A stretch of DNA of 64,000 nt from Chryseobacterium edaphi. Lineage in GTDB: Bacteria > Bacteroidota > Bacteroidia > Flavobacteriales > Weeksellaceae. The notes under the pieces were generated by a model. The model worked only from the letters and a program-made list of their open reading frames with translations. It was not told the origin of the DNA and did no database searches. The position numbers and the translations under genes were made by a program. The stretch is from NCBI RefSeq assembly GCF_025628985.1, contig NZ_JAOTEM010000003.1, positions 124,001 to 188,000 on the forward strand, in the 5' to 3' direction. The number at the start of each line of letters is the position of its first letter. Position 1 is the first letter of the stretch. Positions 53,115 through 61,431 of the stretch are shown one piece after another.

Positions 53115-55010
53115 ATGACAAAAGGAAATATCAATGTTTCGGTGGAAAATATTTTTCCGTTGATTAAGAAATTTTTATACAGCGACCACGAAATATTTTT
53201 AAGAGAATTAATTTCAAATGCAACTGATGCAACTTTGAAATTAAAGCACTTAACCAATATCGGTGAAGCAAAAGTAGACTACGGAAATCCGAAAATCGAA
53301 GTAAGAATTGATAAGGAAAATAAGAAACTTCACATCATCGACCAAGGTTTGGGAATGACTGCTGAAGAAGTTGAAAAATACATCAATCAGGTAGCTTTTT
53401 CCGGAGCTGAAGAATTTTTGGACAAGTATAAAGATTCGGCTAAAGATTCAGGTATTATCGGGCACTTTGGTTTAGGCTTCTACTCCGCTTTTATGGTGGC
53501 TGAAAAAGTTGAGATCCTTACCAAATCTTATCGTGATGAAAATCCTGCAGTTCGTTGGATTTGCGACGGAAGTCCGGAATTTACTTTAGAAGAAACTACT
53601 GACAAAACTGACAGAGGAACGGAAATTATCCTTCACATAGCAGAAGATTCTACAGAATTTTTAGAAGAAAGTAGAATCCGTGAACTGTTGATGAAATACA
53701 ACAAATTCATGCCTGTTCCTATCAAATTCGGAACAAAAACTGAAACGCTTCCTTTACCGGAAGGATCTGCAGAAGATGCAGTGGCAGAAACTGTTGAAAT
53801 TGACAATATCGTCAATAATCCAACTCCGGCCTGGACGAAAGCTCCAAACGAATTGAAAGATGAAGATTATAAAGCTTTCTATCATGAATTGTACCCAATG
53901 CAGTTTGAAGAGCCTTTGTTTAATATTCATTTGAATGTTGATTATCCATTTAATTTAACAGGAGTTTTGTTCTTTCCAAAATTGGCGAACAATTTAAACA
54001 TCGAAAAAGATAAAATTCAATTGTACCAAAATCAGGTGTATGTCACTGATGAGGTGAAAGGTATTGTTCCTGACTTTTTGATGTTGTTGAGAGGTGTGAT
54101 CGATTCTCCGGATATTCCATTGAATGTTTCCCGTTCTTATTTGCAAGCTGACGGGGCTGTGAAGAAAATTTCTTCTTACATCACGAAGAAAGTTGCCGAT
54201 AAAATGGTTTCTCTGATCAATGAAAACCGTGAAGATTACAATAAAAAATGGAACGACATTAAAATCGTTATTGAATACGGAATGATTTCTGAAGACAAAT
54301 TCTTCGAAAAATCTGACAAATTTGCATTGTACCCAACAACTGACGGAAAGTATTTCCTTTGGAATGAACTGGAAGAAAAAATCAAACCTTCTCAAACTGA
54401 TAAAGATGGAAATTTAATTATTCTTTATGCTACCAATGCTGATGAGCAGCATTCTTACATTCAGTCTGCGAAAGACAAAGGTTACGAAGTTATTCTTTTA
54501 GATTCTCCGATTGTTCCGCATTTAATTCAGAAATTAGAAACTTCAAAAGAGAAAATTTCGTTTGCAAGAGTCGATGCAGATCACATCAATAATCTGATTA
54601 AAAAAGACGAGCCTGCGATTTCTAAATTAAATGAAACTGAAAAGGAAGCTTTAAAGAAAAGTGTTGAAGAGTCAATTAATGATAAAAAATTCACCGTTCA
54701 GTTGGAAGATTTAGACAGCACTGATGCTCCTTTCACAATCACTCAACCTGAATTCATGCGTAGAATGAAAGACATGCAGGCAACCGGCGGTGGCGGAATG
54801 TTTGGAATGGGCGGTTTCCCGGAAATGTATAATTTGGTGGTGAACTCTAACAGTGAGTTTGCTACTAAAATTCTGGCTAATGAAAATGCTGAAGAGAAAA
54901 GTTCTCAGATTAAATATGCTTTAGATTTAGCTAAACTTTCTCAGAATTTGTTGAAAGGAAAAGATTTGACAGATTTTATTCAGAGAAGCTATAAGCAACT
55001 TGAGAAGTAA
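53115..55010 (+). CDS. htpG: Molecular chaperone HtpG (Hsp90)
   Basis: A 631-residue Hsp90 homologue. N-terminal GHKL ATPase: LRELISNATDA near 28-38, DQGLGMT near 81, GHFGLGFYSAF near 119. The middle domain has LNVSRSYLQ with the catalytic Arg. A C-terminal dimerisation domain follows, with a Gly/Met-rich insert (GGGGMFGMGGFPE, about 557-569) that I note as unusual. Length is typical of bacterial HtpG. Single gene ending in a palindrome-rich gap. Confidence 0.97.
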   Translation: MTKGNINVSVENIFPLIKKFLYSDHEIFLRELISNATDATLKLKHLTNIGEAKVDYGNPKIEVRIDKENKKLHIIDQGLGMTAEEVEKYINQVAFSGAEEFLDKYKDSAKDSGIIGHFGLGFYSAFMVAEKVEILTKSYRDENPAVRWICDGSPEFTLEETTDKTDRGTEIILHIAEDSTEFLEESRIRELLMKYNKFMPVPIKFGTKTETLPLPEGSAEDAVAETVEIDNIVNNPTPAWTKAPNELKDEDYKAFYHELYPMQFEEPLFNIHLNVDYPFNLTGVLFFPKLANNLNIEKDKIQLYQNQVYVTDEVKGIVPDFLMLLRGVIDSPDIPLNVSRSYLQADGAVKKISSYITKKVADKMVSLINENREDYNKKWNDIKIVIEYGMISEDKFFEKSDKFALYPTTDGKYFLWNELEEKIKPSQTDKDGNLIILYATNADEQHSYIQSAKDKGYEVILLDSPIVPHLIQKLETSKEKISFARVDADHINNLIKKDEPAISKLNETEKEALKKSVEESINDKKFTVQLEDLDSTDAPFTITQPEFMRRMKDMQATGGGGMFGMGGFPEMYNLVVNSNSEFATKILANENAEEKSSQIKYALDLAKLSQNLLKGKDLTDFIQRSYKQLEK

Positions 55011-55025
55011 TTTTTTTATTAAACA

Positions 55026-55055
55026 AACCTTCAAGGCTTTGAGGTCTTGAAGGTT
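55026..55055. repeat. Palindrome, first of two back-to-back hairpins
   Basis: AACCTTCAAG (55027-55036 region) and CTTGAAGGTT are exact inverted copies with a ten-base loop. Probably a dispersed repeat unit. Confidence 0.6.
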
Positions 55056-55063
55056 GAATACTT

Positions 55064-55104
55064 AAATAGTTTCGGCGGAGCCTTTGGCTCCGCCGAAACT
55101 ATTT
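55064..55104. terminator. GC-rich 19-pair bidirectional terminator
   Basis: A perfect 19-base stem (55064-55082 with 55086-55104) and a three-base loop, with a central CGGCGGAGCC block much richer in GC than the surrounding DNA. It ends in T/A tracts and lies between convergent htpG and a hydrolase gene. Confidence 0.75.
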
Positions 55105-55125
55105 TCAATATATTGTAATAGTAAT

Positions 55126-55926
55126 TTACTTAATCAAACCCTCAATTGCTTTTAAAAGTTCTGCCGGTTTTTCATTTACTGCTTCAAGATGATCAAATGA
55201 AAACTCGAAAAATTGTTTCGGCTCAGAAGCATTTTTGTAAAGTTCTTCTCCTTGAGAAAAAGGAATCGTTTTATCATTTTTACTATACACAAACAGTTTC
55301 GGAAGACCTTCTGTATATTTCACATCTTCTTTTGCAGCATAGACAGATGACAGCATTTCGGCAAGGGCGTCTTTGAATTGAGGAGCAAATACTGCTGCAA
55401 TATCTGCGAATGAAGACATTCCACCGTCAATTACTAGACCTGAAATTTTATCTTTATTGGCTCTCGCTAAATGTGCTGAAATCTGAGATCCCAAAGAAGC
55501 TCCATAAATAATTATTTTTGTGTTTTTCACGTCTTTTCTTTTGGTTACAAAATCAAAGAACTTTTGTCCGTCCTCTGCGATATTGATGTGAGTAGGTGTT
55601 CCGGTTGACTTTCCATAACCTCTGAAATCTACCATAACAACCTGAAAACCGTTATCGACTAAAGGTTTGATCATAAATATATAAGTAGAAACATTCCCTC
55701 CTGCACCGTGAAAAAATAAAATCGTTGCTTTTGGTTTAGCAGAATTAGGCTTCAGAACAATTGCAGTAATAGTATCCTTCTCAACAGGTAATGCAATTTC
55801 TTCATATTTTAAACTTTCAATAGGCTTTAATTCTTTACTTGGCTGGTAAAATTTATCATCAATCTGAGCTTGAAAAAATTGTATAAGAATAATACATAAA
55901 AAAGTGATAACAGCTTTAGCTTTCAT
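55126..55926 (-). CDS. Secreted alpha/beta hydrolase
   Basis: A 266-residue protein with a signal peptide (about 1-20, ending FQAQ). The fold is intact: LFFHGAGGN near 70 (oxyanion), GASLGSQ near 145 (nucleophile Ser in GxSxG), acid in YSKNDKTIPF and catalytic His in FDHLEA near 245. It resembles the BAAT/serine-aminopeptidase type hydrolases; the substrate is unknown. It would work in the periplasm. Confidence 0.88.
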   Translation of the reverse strand: MKAKAVITFLCIILIQFFQAQIDDKFYQPSKELKPIESLKYEEIALPVEKDTITAIVLKPNSAKPKATILFFHGAGGNVSTYIFMIKPLVDNGFQVVMVDFRGYGKSTGTPTHINIAEDGQKFFDFVTKRKDVKNTKIIIYGASLGSQISAHLARANKDKISGLVIDGGMSSFADIAAVFAPQFKDALAEMLSSVYAAKEDVKYTEGLPKLFVYSKNDKTIPFSQGEELYKNASEPKQFFEFSFDHLEAVNEKPAELLKAIEGLIK

Positions 55927-56086
55927 AGTAGTTGTTTTTATTATTATGAAGTAAAGATAGGTACTGAAAACTGCTTTTTGAAAATTTAAATCACCGAACA
56001 GTTCTTTTTAAAGACTCAACTGTCAATTTTTAGTATTGAGTATTTCTTGCGAAAAAGTTAATTGAATATTTTAACAATCTTAATGC

Positions 56087-56383
56087 TTACAATTCTTCCA
56101 AAGGGTTCCAAAAAAGTGTTTTGAAGTTTTTAATTCTGAAATTTTCTACTTCAATTCCTTCTGCTTCGAGTCTTTCCTGAAATTCCGGAACTGACAGAGT
56201 TCCCGAACTCGAAATCACACGATGCGCCGGAACGTCTTTCGGACAACCGCCCATTGCTTTTCCTACATGGCGCGAATGATTAGGAAATCCAACGGCTTTT
56301 GCTATCGCTCCGTAAGAAGAAACTCTGCCTTTAGGAATAAGTTTAGATATTTCCCAGACCTGTTGTTTGAAAAGTTCGTTCAT
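56087..56383 (-). CDS. Alkyltransferase-like (ATL) protein, MGMT fold
   Basis: A 98-residue protein covering the MGMT DNA-binding domain: PKGRVSSYGAIAKAVGFP at 17-34, GKAMGGCP, then VPAHRVISSSG. The methyl-accepting Cys of PCHRV is Ala53 here, so it cannot accept an alkyl group. Such ATL proteins bind O6-alkylguanine and hand the lesion to nucleotide excision repair. Some Bacteroidota ATLs have the same PAHRV, so this is a real family variant, not damage. Confidence 0.9.
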   Translation of the reverse strand: MNELFKQQVWEISKLIPKGRVSSYGAIAKAVGFPNHSRHVGKAMGGCPKDVPAHRVISSSGTLSVPEFQERLEAEGIEVENFRIKNFKTLFWNPLEEL

Positions 56384-56584
56384 TTTATTGATTTGAATAA
56401 TCCAAATTTAACAAATTTCTCAATCGTTTCATTAATTTACCATCAACGTTATTAGACAATCTTGACAAGATTTCATAAGAGTTTTAAAAACAATTTTGCG
56501 AAGTTTAACACAAATTTATAATATATTAATATTTAAAAGGCATCATTGTTGTAAATTGAAGCATTGAATATATAACAAAATAAT

Positions 56585-57376
56585 ATGTCAAATTTTAAAG
56601 GAAAAGCAGTGATCGTTACAGGTGCTGCAATGGGATTAGGACTGGCTGCTGCCGATGCTTTAGCTTCAAAAGGTGCAGATCTTACACTTGTAGATTTTAA
56701 CGCTGAAGCACTTGAAAAAGCCAAAACTGATTTACAGTCGAAATATCCTGAAAGTAAATTTCTTACGGTAACGGCAGATGTTTCGGTAGAAGAAAATGTA
56801 AAAAACTATGTCGATCAAACTGTAAAAGAGTTTGGAAAAGTTGACGGATTGTATAATAATGCGGGAATCGAAGGAAAACAGGCTCCGTTGGTTGAATATG
56901 ATATTGACGTTTTCAAAAAAGTAATCGACATCAATCTTTTGGGAGTTTACTACGGAATGAAGTATGCAATTCCTGAAATGCAGAAAAATGGAAGCGGTAG
57001 AATTGTAAACGTAGCTTCCGTTGGCGGAATCAGAGGAGTTTTAAATCAAACTGCTTATGTTGCAACAAAACATGCTGTAGCCGGAATGACCAAAAATGCA
57101 GCTTTGGAATACGGAAAAGATAATATTCTGACAAATGCCATTGCACCGGGTGCAATTTTGACACCGATGGTTGCAGAAGCTTTTAAACAGGTGAATCCAA
57201 GCGATCCGAAAGCGGCAGAAACTGAATATGCATCAAGAAATCCTACGAGAAAATTGGGTGATCCAAAAGATGTCGGAAATTTAGTTGCTTATCTTTTAAG
57301 TGATGAAAACGGATATGTTTCGGGACAGGTAATCGCAATTGATGGTGGAGAATCGAATATGTATGGAAACTCGTAA
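56585..57376 (+). CDS. SDR family oxidoreductase
   Basis: A 263-residue classical short-chain dehydrogenase. TGAAMGLG near 12-19 (cofactor), LVDFN favouring NAD, NNAG near 90, catalytic Ser in VASVGG near 140 and YVATK near 157. C-terminal VSGQVIAIDGGESN is typical. The substrate is unknown. Its stop codon is the first part of a TAAGCAA tandem repeat. Confidence 0.93.
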   Translation: MSNFKGKAVIVTGAAMGLGLAAADALASKGADLTLVDFNAEALEKAKTDLQSKYPESKFLTVTADVSVEENVKNYVDQTVKEFGKVDGLYNNAGIEGKQAPLVEYDIDVFKKVIDINLLGVYYGMKYAIPEMQKNGSGRIVNVASVGGIRGVLNQTAYVATKHAVAGMTKNAALEYGKDNILTNAIAPGAILTPMVAEAFKQVNPSDPKAAETEYASRNPTRKLGDPKDVGNLVAYLLSDENGYVSGQVIAIDGGESNMYGNS

Positions 57377-57422
57377 GCAATAAGCAATAAGCAATAAGCA
57401 ATAAGCAATAAGCAATAAGCAA
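57374..57422. repeat. Seven copies of a 7-mer
   Basis: TAAGCAA repeated seven times without change. The first TAA is the stop codon of the SDR gene. Likely slippage-grown. Confidence 0.95.
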
Positions 57423-57428
57423 AATTAG

Positions 57429-57458
57429 TTGTCCGTTAAATAGCGGACAATTTTTTTT
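57429..57458 (+). terminator. Terminator of the SDR gene
   Basis: TTGTCCG pairs with CGGACAA (57429-57435 with 57444-57450) followed by T8. Confidence 0.85.
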
Positions 57459-57525
57459 TATATTTAAATTATAATTTTTTGTTTGCATAATTTTTGAATC
57501 ATTCACTCTACCAAAATCTAAAATT

Positions 57526-57672
57526 ATGAAAAAGTCAGTTTTCAGATTTTTAAATAAAATCAACAAAAAAGTTTTACCAAAATTGAGTGTTAAAGATCCT
57601 TTGAAATTAACAAAATTTCAGAAAGCAATTTTAGCGTACAGATATTTTGTACTGATTAATTCAATGGATTAA
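57526..57672 (+). CDS. Small basic protein (48 aa)
   Basis: ATG 57526, stop at 57670-57672. The product starts MKKSVFRFLNKINKKVLPK and ends in an aromatic helix with Arg/Tyr (AYRYFVLINSMD). Strongly basic N-terminal half, amphipathic C-terminal helix. Its compact composition looks like a conserved small protein of flavobacteria rather than chance. It lies between the SDR terminator and another terminator, so it has its own transcription unit. Function unknown. Confidence 0.65.
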   Translation: MKKSVFRFLNKINKKVLPKLSVKDPLKLTKFQKAILAYRYFVLINSMD

Positions 57673-57739
57673 TTTTTAATTTTATCAGAATAAATATTTT
57701 CTACCGACAATACAGCGGTCAACTAATGAATTTTAGTCA

Positions 57740-57771
57740 AAAAAAACGTCCCAAGATTTGGAACGTTTTTT
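57740..57771. terminator. Bidirectional terminator
   Basis: AAACGT/ACGTTT stem extended by CCAA/TTGG with one mismatch and A/T tracts on both sides, between the small basic protein and the deoxyhypusine-synthase-like gene. Confidence 0.75.
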
Positions 57772-57807
57772 ATATATCAGAGCTTAAGACTCCAGTTTTA
57801 TACTTTA

Positions 57808-58779
57808 TTAATTTTCTAAAATATAAGAGAACATCAAAGGTGCACAAATCGTAGCATCACTTTCAACGATAAATTTCGGTGTCGTAATATCCAATTTTCC
57901 CCAAGTAATTTTCTCATTCGGAACAGCTCCTGAATACGAACCGTAAGAAGTAGTAGAATCTGAAATCTGACAGAAATATGACCAGAACGGAATGTCGTGC
58001 ATTTCCATATCTTGGTACAACATCGGAACAACGCAAATCGGGAAATCTCCTGCAATACCTCCACCAATCTGGAAGAATCCAACTCCTTTTCCTGCTGAGT
58101 TTTTAGTGTACCAATCTGCCAAATACGTCATGTACTCGATTCCTGACTTCATTGTTGTTGCCGTCAATTCACCTTTTATGCAATATGAAGCAAAAATGTT
58201 TCCCATGGTAGAATCTTCCCATCCCGGAACAACAATCGGAAGATTTTTCTCTGCTGCAGCGATCATCCAGGAGTTTTCTCTAGGAATTTCGTAATACTGC
58301 TCAAGAACACCAGAAAGAATCATTTTATACATAAATTCATGCGGAAAATATCTCTCACCTTTTGCTTCAGCATCTTTCCAGATCTCAACGATGTGTTTCT
58401 GCAATCTTCTAAAAGCTTCTTCTTCAGGAATACAGGTATCTGTAACTCTGTTCAGACCTCTTTCCAACAAATCCCATTCGTCCTGAGCTGTCAAATCTCT
58501 GTAGTGAGGAACTCTTTCGTAGTGAGAATGCGCCACCAAATTCATCAAATCTTCTTCAAGGTTTGCTCCTGTACAAGAAATGAAATCAACTTTGTCCTGA
58601 CGGATCATTTCAGCTAAAATTTTCCCCAATTCAGCGGTAGACATTGCTCCGGCCAAAGTGATCATCATTTTTCCACCTTCTTTAAGATGCGCAACATATC
58701 CTTTTGATGCGTCTACCAAAGCTGCTGCATTGAAGTGCAGATAATATTTTTCTATGAACTCAGTAATCGGTTTGCTCAT
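57808..58779 (-). CDS. Deoxyhypusine synthase family protein
   Basis: A 323-residue NAD-dependent aminobutyltransferase-fold enzyme. TLAGAMSTAELGK near 41-53 and TGANLEEDLMN near 70-80 are family blocks, and the active Lys (forming the butylimine) is retained in TWGKL (Lys295). Bacteria lack eIF5A, the eukaryotic substrate, so a polyamine product such as homospermidine is an alternative; I cannot decide. A TATCTTTG box (minus, 58795-58802) precedes the start by 15 bases. Confidence 0.88.
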   Translation of the reverse strand: MSKPITEFIEKYYLHFNAAALVDASKGYVAHLKEGGKMMITLAGAMSTAELGKILAEMIRQDKVDFISCTGANLEEDLMNLVAHSHYERVPHYRDLTAQDEWDLLERGLNRVTDTCIPEEEAFRRLQKHIVEIWKDAEAKGERYFPHEFMYKMILSGVLEQYYEIPRENSWMIAAAEKNLPIVVPGWEDSTMGNIFASYCIKGELTATTMKSGIEYMTYLADWYTKNSAGKGVGFFQIGGGIAGDFPICVVPMLYQDMEMHDIPFWSYFCQISDSTTSYGSYSGAVPNEKITWGKLDITTPKFIVESDATICAPLMFSYILEN

Positions 58780-58794
58780 TTTTCTAATTTTTTA

Positions 58795-58802
58795 CAAAGA
58801 TA
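58795..58802 (-). promoter_or_regulatory. -7 box of the deoxyhypusine-synthase-like gene
   Basis: TATCTTTG on the minus strand, 15 bases ahead of the ATG. Confidence 0.55.
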
Positions 58803-58806
58803 AAAT

Positions 58807-59466
58807 TTAAAAATGGAAAGTTGCCGCTGCGCTCAAAGAAAGTCTACTTAATCCTTCTCTTTCTTCCTCACCGAAATCTACCGTTGTACCATTGTATTTC
58901 ATCTTGCTCAATGTTCCACCAGTAAGACCCAATTTAGGACCTATAAAAATATGATTAGTAAGTGCATATTGATAAGCAAAATTGGCTTCCAAACCAAGGT
59001 TAGAGCCTTTCCCTGTAATAGAACCGGTTTTGGTAGTGTAAGTAATCACGCCCAAAGCAATGTCATAAAATAATTTATGTTTTGTATCTTCTTTGAAATT
59101 TGAAAACATGTAAGCCGGACCAACAAAAGTGATATTATCTTTCGTACTTACAAATCCCGAAACAACTTGACCATTTGAGCCTTGTACAACAATTCTTCCA
59201 TCACTTGACGCTAAATAAGTTGAATATTTCAAACCAACTGCGCTGTTGCTTTTAAGGTGATAATAAGCAGAAACACTTACATCTACTCCACTTTTTAAAC
59301 CTTTGATGTAATCTCTTGATTCTTTTGAAATTCCTTCAGGCATTTTTGCAAGACGCCATGCGTAACCAACCGAAGGTATTACTGAAATTCTGGATTCTGA
59401 AGTTTCCTGTGCTGAGAAAAAGAATGGGATTGCGAATGCTCCCGTAAGTAAAAGTTTTTTAAACAT
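58807..59466 (-). CDS. Outer-membrane beta-barrel protein
   Basis: A 219-residue protein with a signal peptide (about 1-19, ending FSAQ). ATG 59466 was chosen; the longer start would run through the TATTTTTG promoter box (minus, 59483-59490). The body alternates aromatic/polar strands with Gly turns and ends in AATFHF, with the C-terminal Phe typical of outer-membrane proteins. It resembles eight-stranded porin-like barrels of Bacteroidota; ligand unknown. Confidence 0.8.
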   Translation of the reverse strand: MFKKLLLTGAFAIPFFFSAQETSESRISVIPSVGYAWRLAKMPEGISKESRDYIKGLKSGVDVSVSAYYHLKSNSAVGLKYSTYLASSDGRIVVQGSNGQVVSGFVSTKDNITFVGPAYMFSNFKEDTKHKLFYDIALGVITYTTKTGSITGKGSNLGLEANFAYQYALTNHIFIGPKLGLTGGTLSKMKYNGTTVDFGEEEREGLSRLSLSAAATFHF

Positions 59467-59513
59467 TATCATTAATTTTCCGCAAAAATACATTTTTTTC
59501 CAAATGCAGAGAA

Positions 59514-59906
59514 TTAAAACTTGAAACGTCTGTTTTCTTTTTTATCTGAATTTTGTTTCTTCTGCTGAATCCGTTTTTCTACCGAAGATCTTGTAGGTTT
59601 TGTCTTCGCTCTAAATTTTGGAATAAATAAAGATTTATCTACCAAATCAAGAATTTTTTCGATAGCAATTTTTTTATTTTGAAACTGCGTTCTGCTTTCT
59701 GAAACACTTAGAAATAAAAATCCCTCAAGATTGATTCTGTTTTTAAGTTTTTCTCTGATTAAACTCTTCTGTCTTTCGTTAAAAAATTCAGAATCATCAA
59801 CTTTCCATGTTACAGTTACGGAGGTTTCTACTTTATTCACATTCTGACCTCCTGCTCCGCTACTGCGAGAAGTTTTGAAATTGAGCTCTTTTGTGAAATC
59901 TTTCAT
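59514..59906 (-). CDS. arfB: Peptidyl-tRNA hydrolase ArfB
   Basis: A 130-residue protein with the release-factor GGQ motif in SSGAGGQNVNKV at 15-26 and a basic C-terminal tail (KTKPTRSSVEKRIQQKKQ) that enters the empty mRNA channel. ArfB rescues stalled ribosomes by hydrolysing the peptidyl-tRNA. ATG 59906 was chosen over the TTG at 59918. Length is normal for ArfB. Confidence 0.93.
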   Translation of the reverse strand: MKDFTKELNFKTSRSSGAGGQNVNKVETSVTVTWKVDDSEFFNERQKSLIREKLKNRINLEGFLFLSVSESRTQFQNKKIAIEKILDLVDKSLFIPKFRAKTKPTRSSVEKRIQQKKQNSDKKENRRFKF

Positions 59907-60005
59907 AGTGTTATTCAATGTTCAAATTTCCCTCCCTTGGAGGGTTGATTCAATTTTCTTTGGAAAATTGAGACGGGGTGGTTCGCGAGTTCAACTTTAA
60001 AAAAA

Positions 60006-61037
60006 TTAATTATTATCAATCATCTTCAAAAGTTCTATTCTGCTTATTTTCCCATTTGGAGTTCGTGGAATTTCCTCAACAAAGATAATTTCTTTTGGTT
60101 TGTGAAAACTTTTTTCAAACTGAATTTCACTTATTTTTTTAATTAAATCGTCTGATTTTTCACCTTCAATGACAGCAATCAATTTCTGTCCCAAACTTTC
60201 ATCTTTTAATCCTAAAAAAACAACTTCATTCGGAATTTCTTTTTTCACCAAATCTTCGAGTTCTTCGGGAAAGATTTTTGCACCTCCTGAATTGATGACA
60301 TTATCAATTCTCCCTAAAAACCTAAATCGATTGTCATTGCTAATTTCGACTAAATCATTAGTTTGCAGAATTTCAGAATTTAGATCTGGTGCTGAAATTT
60401 TCAGACAGCCTCTTTCATCTTTTGATATAGAAACATTTTCAAAAGCTGTGAAATAATCATTCTGGTGAGGATAAATTTCTTTCAAGGCAATATGAGAAAG
60501 CGTTTCCGACATTCCGTACGTTTCGTAGATTTTAGTTTGGGAGTCAGAAAGCTTGAGCACTTCAATAATTTTTGATTTTAAAGATTCCGAAACTGCTGCA
60601 CCACCGATAATCAGATTTTTAATCAAATGGATTTTGTTCAAAGAATTTTCAACCTGCAAAGGAGTCATCGCACAGAAATCGATAGTTTCATCTAAATCTT
60701 TTAAAGATTCCAAAGATGGATTTTTAACAATCAATTTCAACCTTCTTTCAAAAGATCTTACAATCATCATTTTCCCTGAAATATATTCTACAGGAAGACA
60801 GATCAATGCTTTATCATTTTCACTTAATCCTAAAAAATCACAGGTCATCTTTGCAGAGTTCAACATTTTCTGTTTCTCAATTTCAAAAATTTTCGGAATA
60901 CCGGTCGATCCTGATGTTTGAACATTTACCTTCTCTGAATCCGATAACCATTCTTCTAAAAAAAAAAATACTTTTTTTTCAAATTCTGTCTGAGAATGTA
61001 AATTATTAATTTCGAGATTATTGAAGTCAATCACCAT
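60006..61037 (-). CDS. menE: AMP-binding protein, probable o-succinylbenzoate-CoA ligase
   Basis: A 343-residue acyl-CoA synthetase, short for the superfamily, as in the MenE of Bacteroidota. P-loop TSGSTGIPK near 44-52, ETYGMSETLSHIA near 179-191, GRIDNVINSGGAKIFPEELE near 237-256 and the C-terminal catalytic Lys in PNGKISR. It activates o-succinylbenzoate on the way to menaquinone. ATG 61037 was chosen; upstream in-frame codons run into the tRNA-Gln promoter. Two long homopolymers lie in the first 40 codons. No other men gene is adjacent. Confidence 0.8.
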   Translation of the reverse strand: MVIDFNNLEINNLHSQTEFEKKVFFFLEEWLSDSEKVNVQTSGSTGIPKIFEIEKQKMLNSAKMTCDFLGLSENDKALICLPVEYISGKMMIVRSFERRLKLIVKNPSLESLKDLDETIDFCAMTPLQVENSLNKIHLIKNLIIGGAAVSESLKSKIIEVLKLSDSQTKIYETYGMSETLSHIALKEIYPHQNDYFTAFENVSISKDERGCLKISAPDLNSEILQTNDLVEISNDNRFRFLGRIDNVINSGGAKIFPEELEDLVKKEIPNEVVFLGLKDESLGQKLIAVIEGEKSDDLIKKISEIQFEKSFHKPKEIIFVEEIPRTPNGKISRIELLKMIDNN

Positions 61038-61088
61038 GGTTACGCTGCTAAAAATATCATGTAAATTTAAAAAAAAATAAAAAACGAT

Positions 61089-61118
61089 TTGCAAGTAAAT
61101 AAAAAAACTGTAAATTTG
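61089..61118 (+). promoter_or_regulatory. Promoter of tRNA-Gln copy 1
   Basis: TTG at 61089-61091, 19 bases, TAAATTTG at 61111-61118. Confidence 0.85.
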
Positions 61119-61135
61119 CATCACCAAAATAAAAC

Positions 61136-61206
61136 AGACCTATAGTGTAGTGGTAACACACCGGTTTTTGGTACCGTTATCCGGGGTTCGAATCCCTGTG
61201 GGTCTA
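61136..61206 (+). tRNA. tRNA-Gln (TTG anticodon), copy 1
   Basis: A 71-base tRNA with a seven-pair acceptor stem (one G-T pair), anticodon loop TTTTGGT carrying TTG, TTCGAAT T-loop, discriminator A. The last anticodon-stem pair (C-T) is open. CCA is not encoded. It is followed by its own terminator. Confidence 0.93.
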
Positions 61207-61207
61207 C

Positions 61208-61235
61208 AAACCATCCTTTTTTAAGGATGGTTTTT
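61208..61235 (+). terminator. Terminator of tRNA-Gln copy 1
   Basis: AACCATCCTT pairs with AAGGATGGTT, followed by Ts. Confidence 0.85.
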
Positions 61236-61312
61236 GTTTTATAAAAATCTCTGTAAAAGTTTAAGTTTGATCACTTATATTATGTTGCGATTTAAACTTT
61301 ATCAACAATTTC

Positions 61313-61342
61313 TTGCAAATGAATAAAAAAACTGTAAATTTG
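61313..61342 (+). promoter_or_regulatory. Promoter of tRNA-Gln copy 2
   Basis: TTG at 61313-61315, 19 bases, TAAATTTG at 61335-61342. Confidence 0.85.
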
Positions 61343-61359
61343 CACCACCAAAATAAAAC

Positions 61360-61430
61360 AGACCCATAGTGTAGTGGTAACACACCGGTTTTTGGTACCG
61401 TTATCCGGGGTTCGAATCCCTGTGGGTCTA
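61360..61430 (+). tRNA. tRNA-Gln (TTG anticodon), copy 2
   Basis: Identical to copy 1 except that the acceptor G-T pair is a C-G pair here, which makes this the better-formed stem. It also has an independent promoter and terminator, so the whole unit was duplicated. Confidence 0.93.
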
Positions 61431-61431
61431 C

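Noticed and set aside
57374..57422. Seven 7-base direct repeats as a possible CRISPR array
   Set aside because: The units touch each other without spacers and there are no cas genes; it is a simple tandem repeat.
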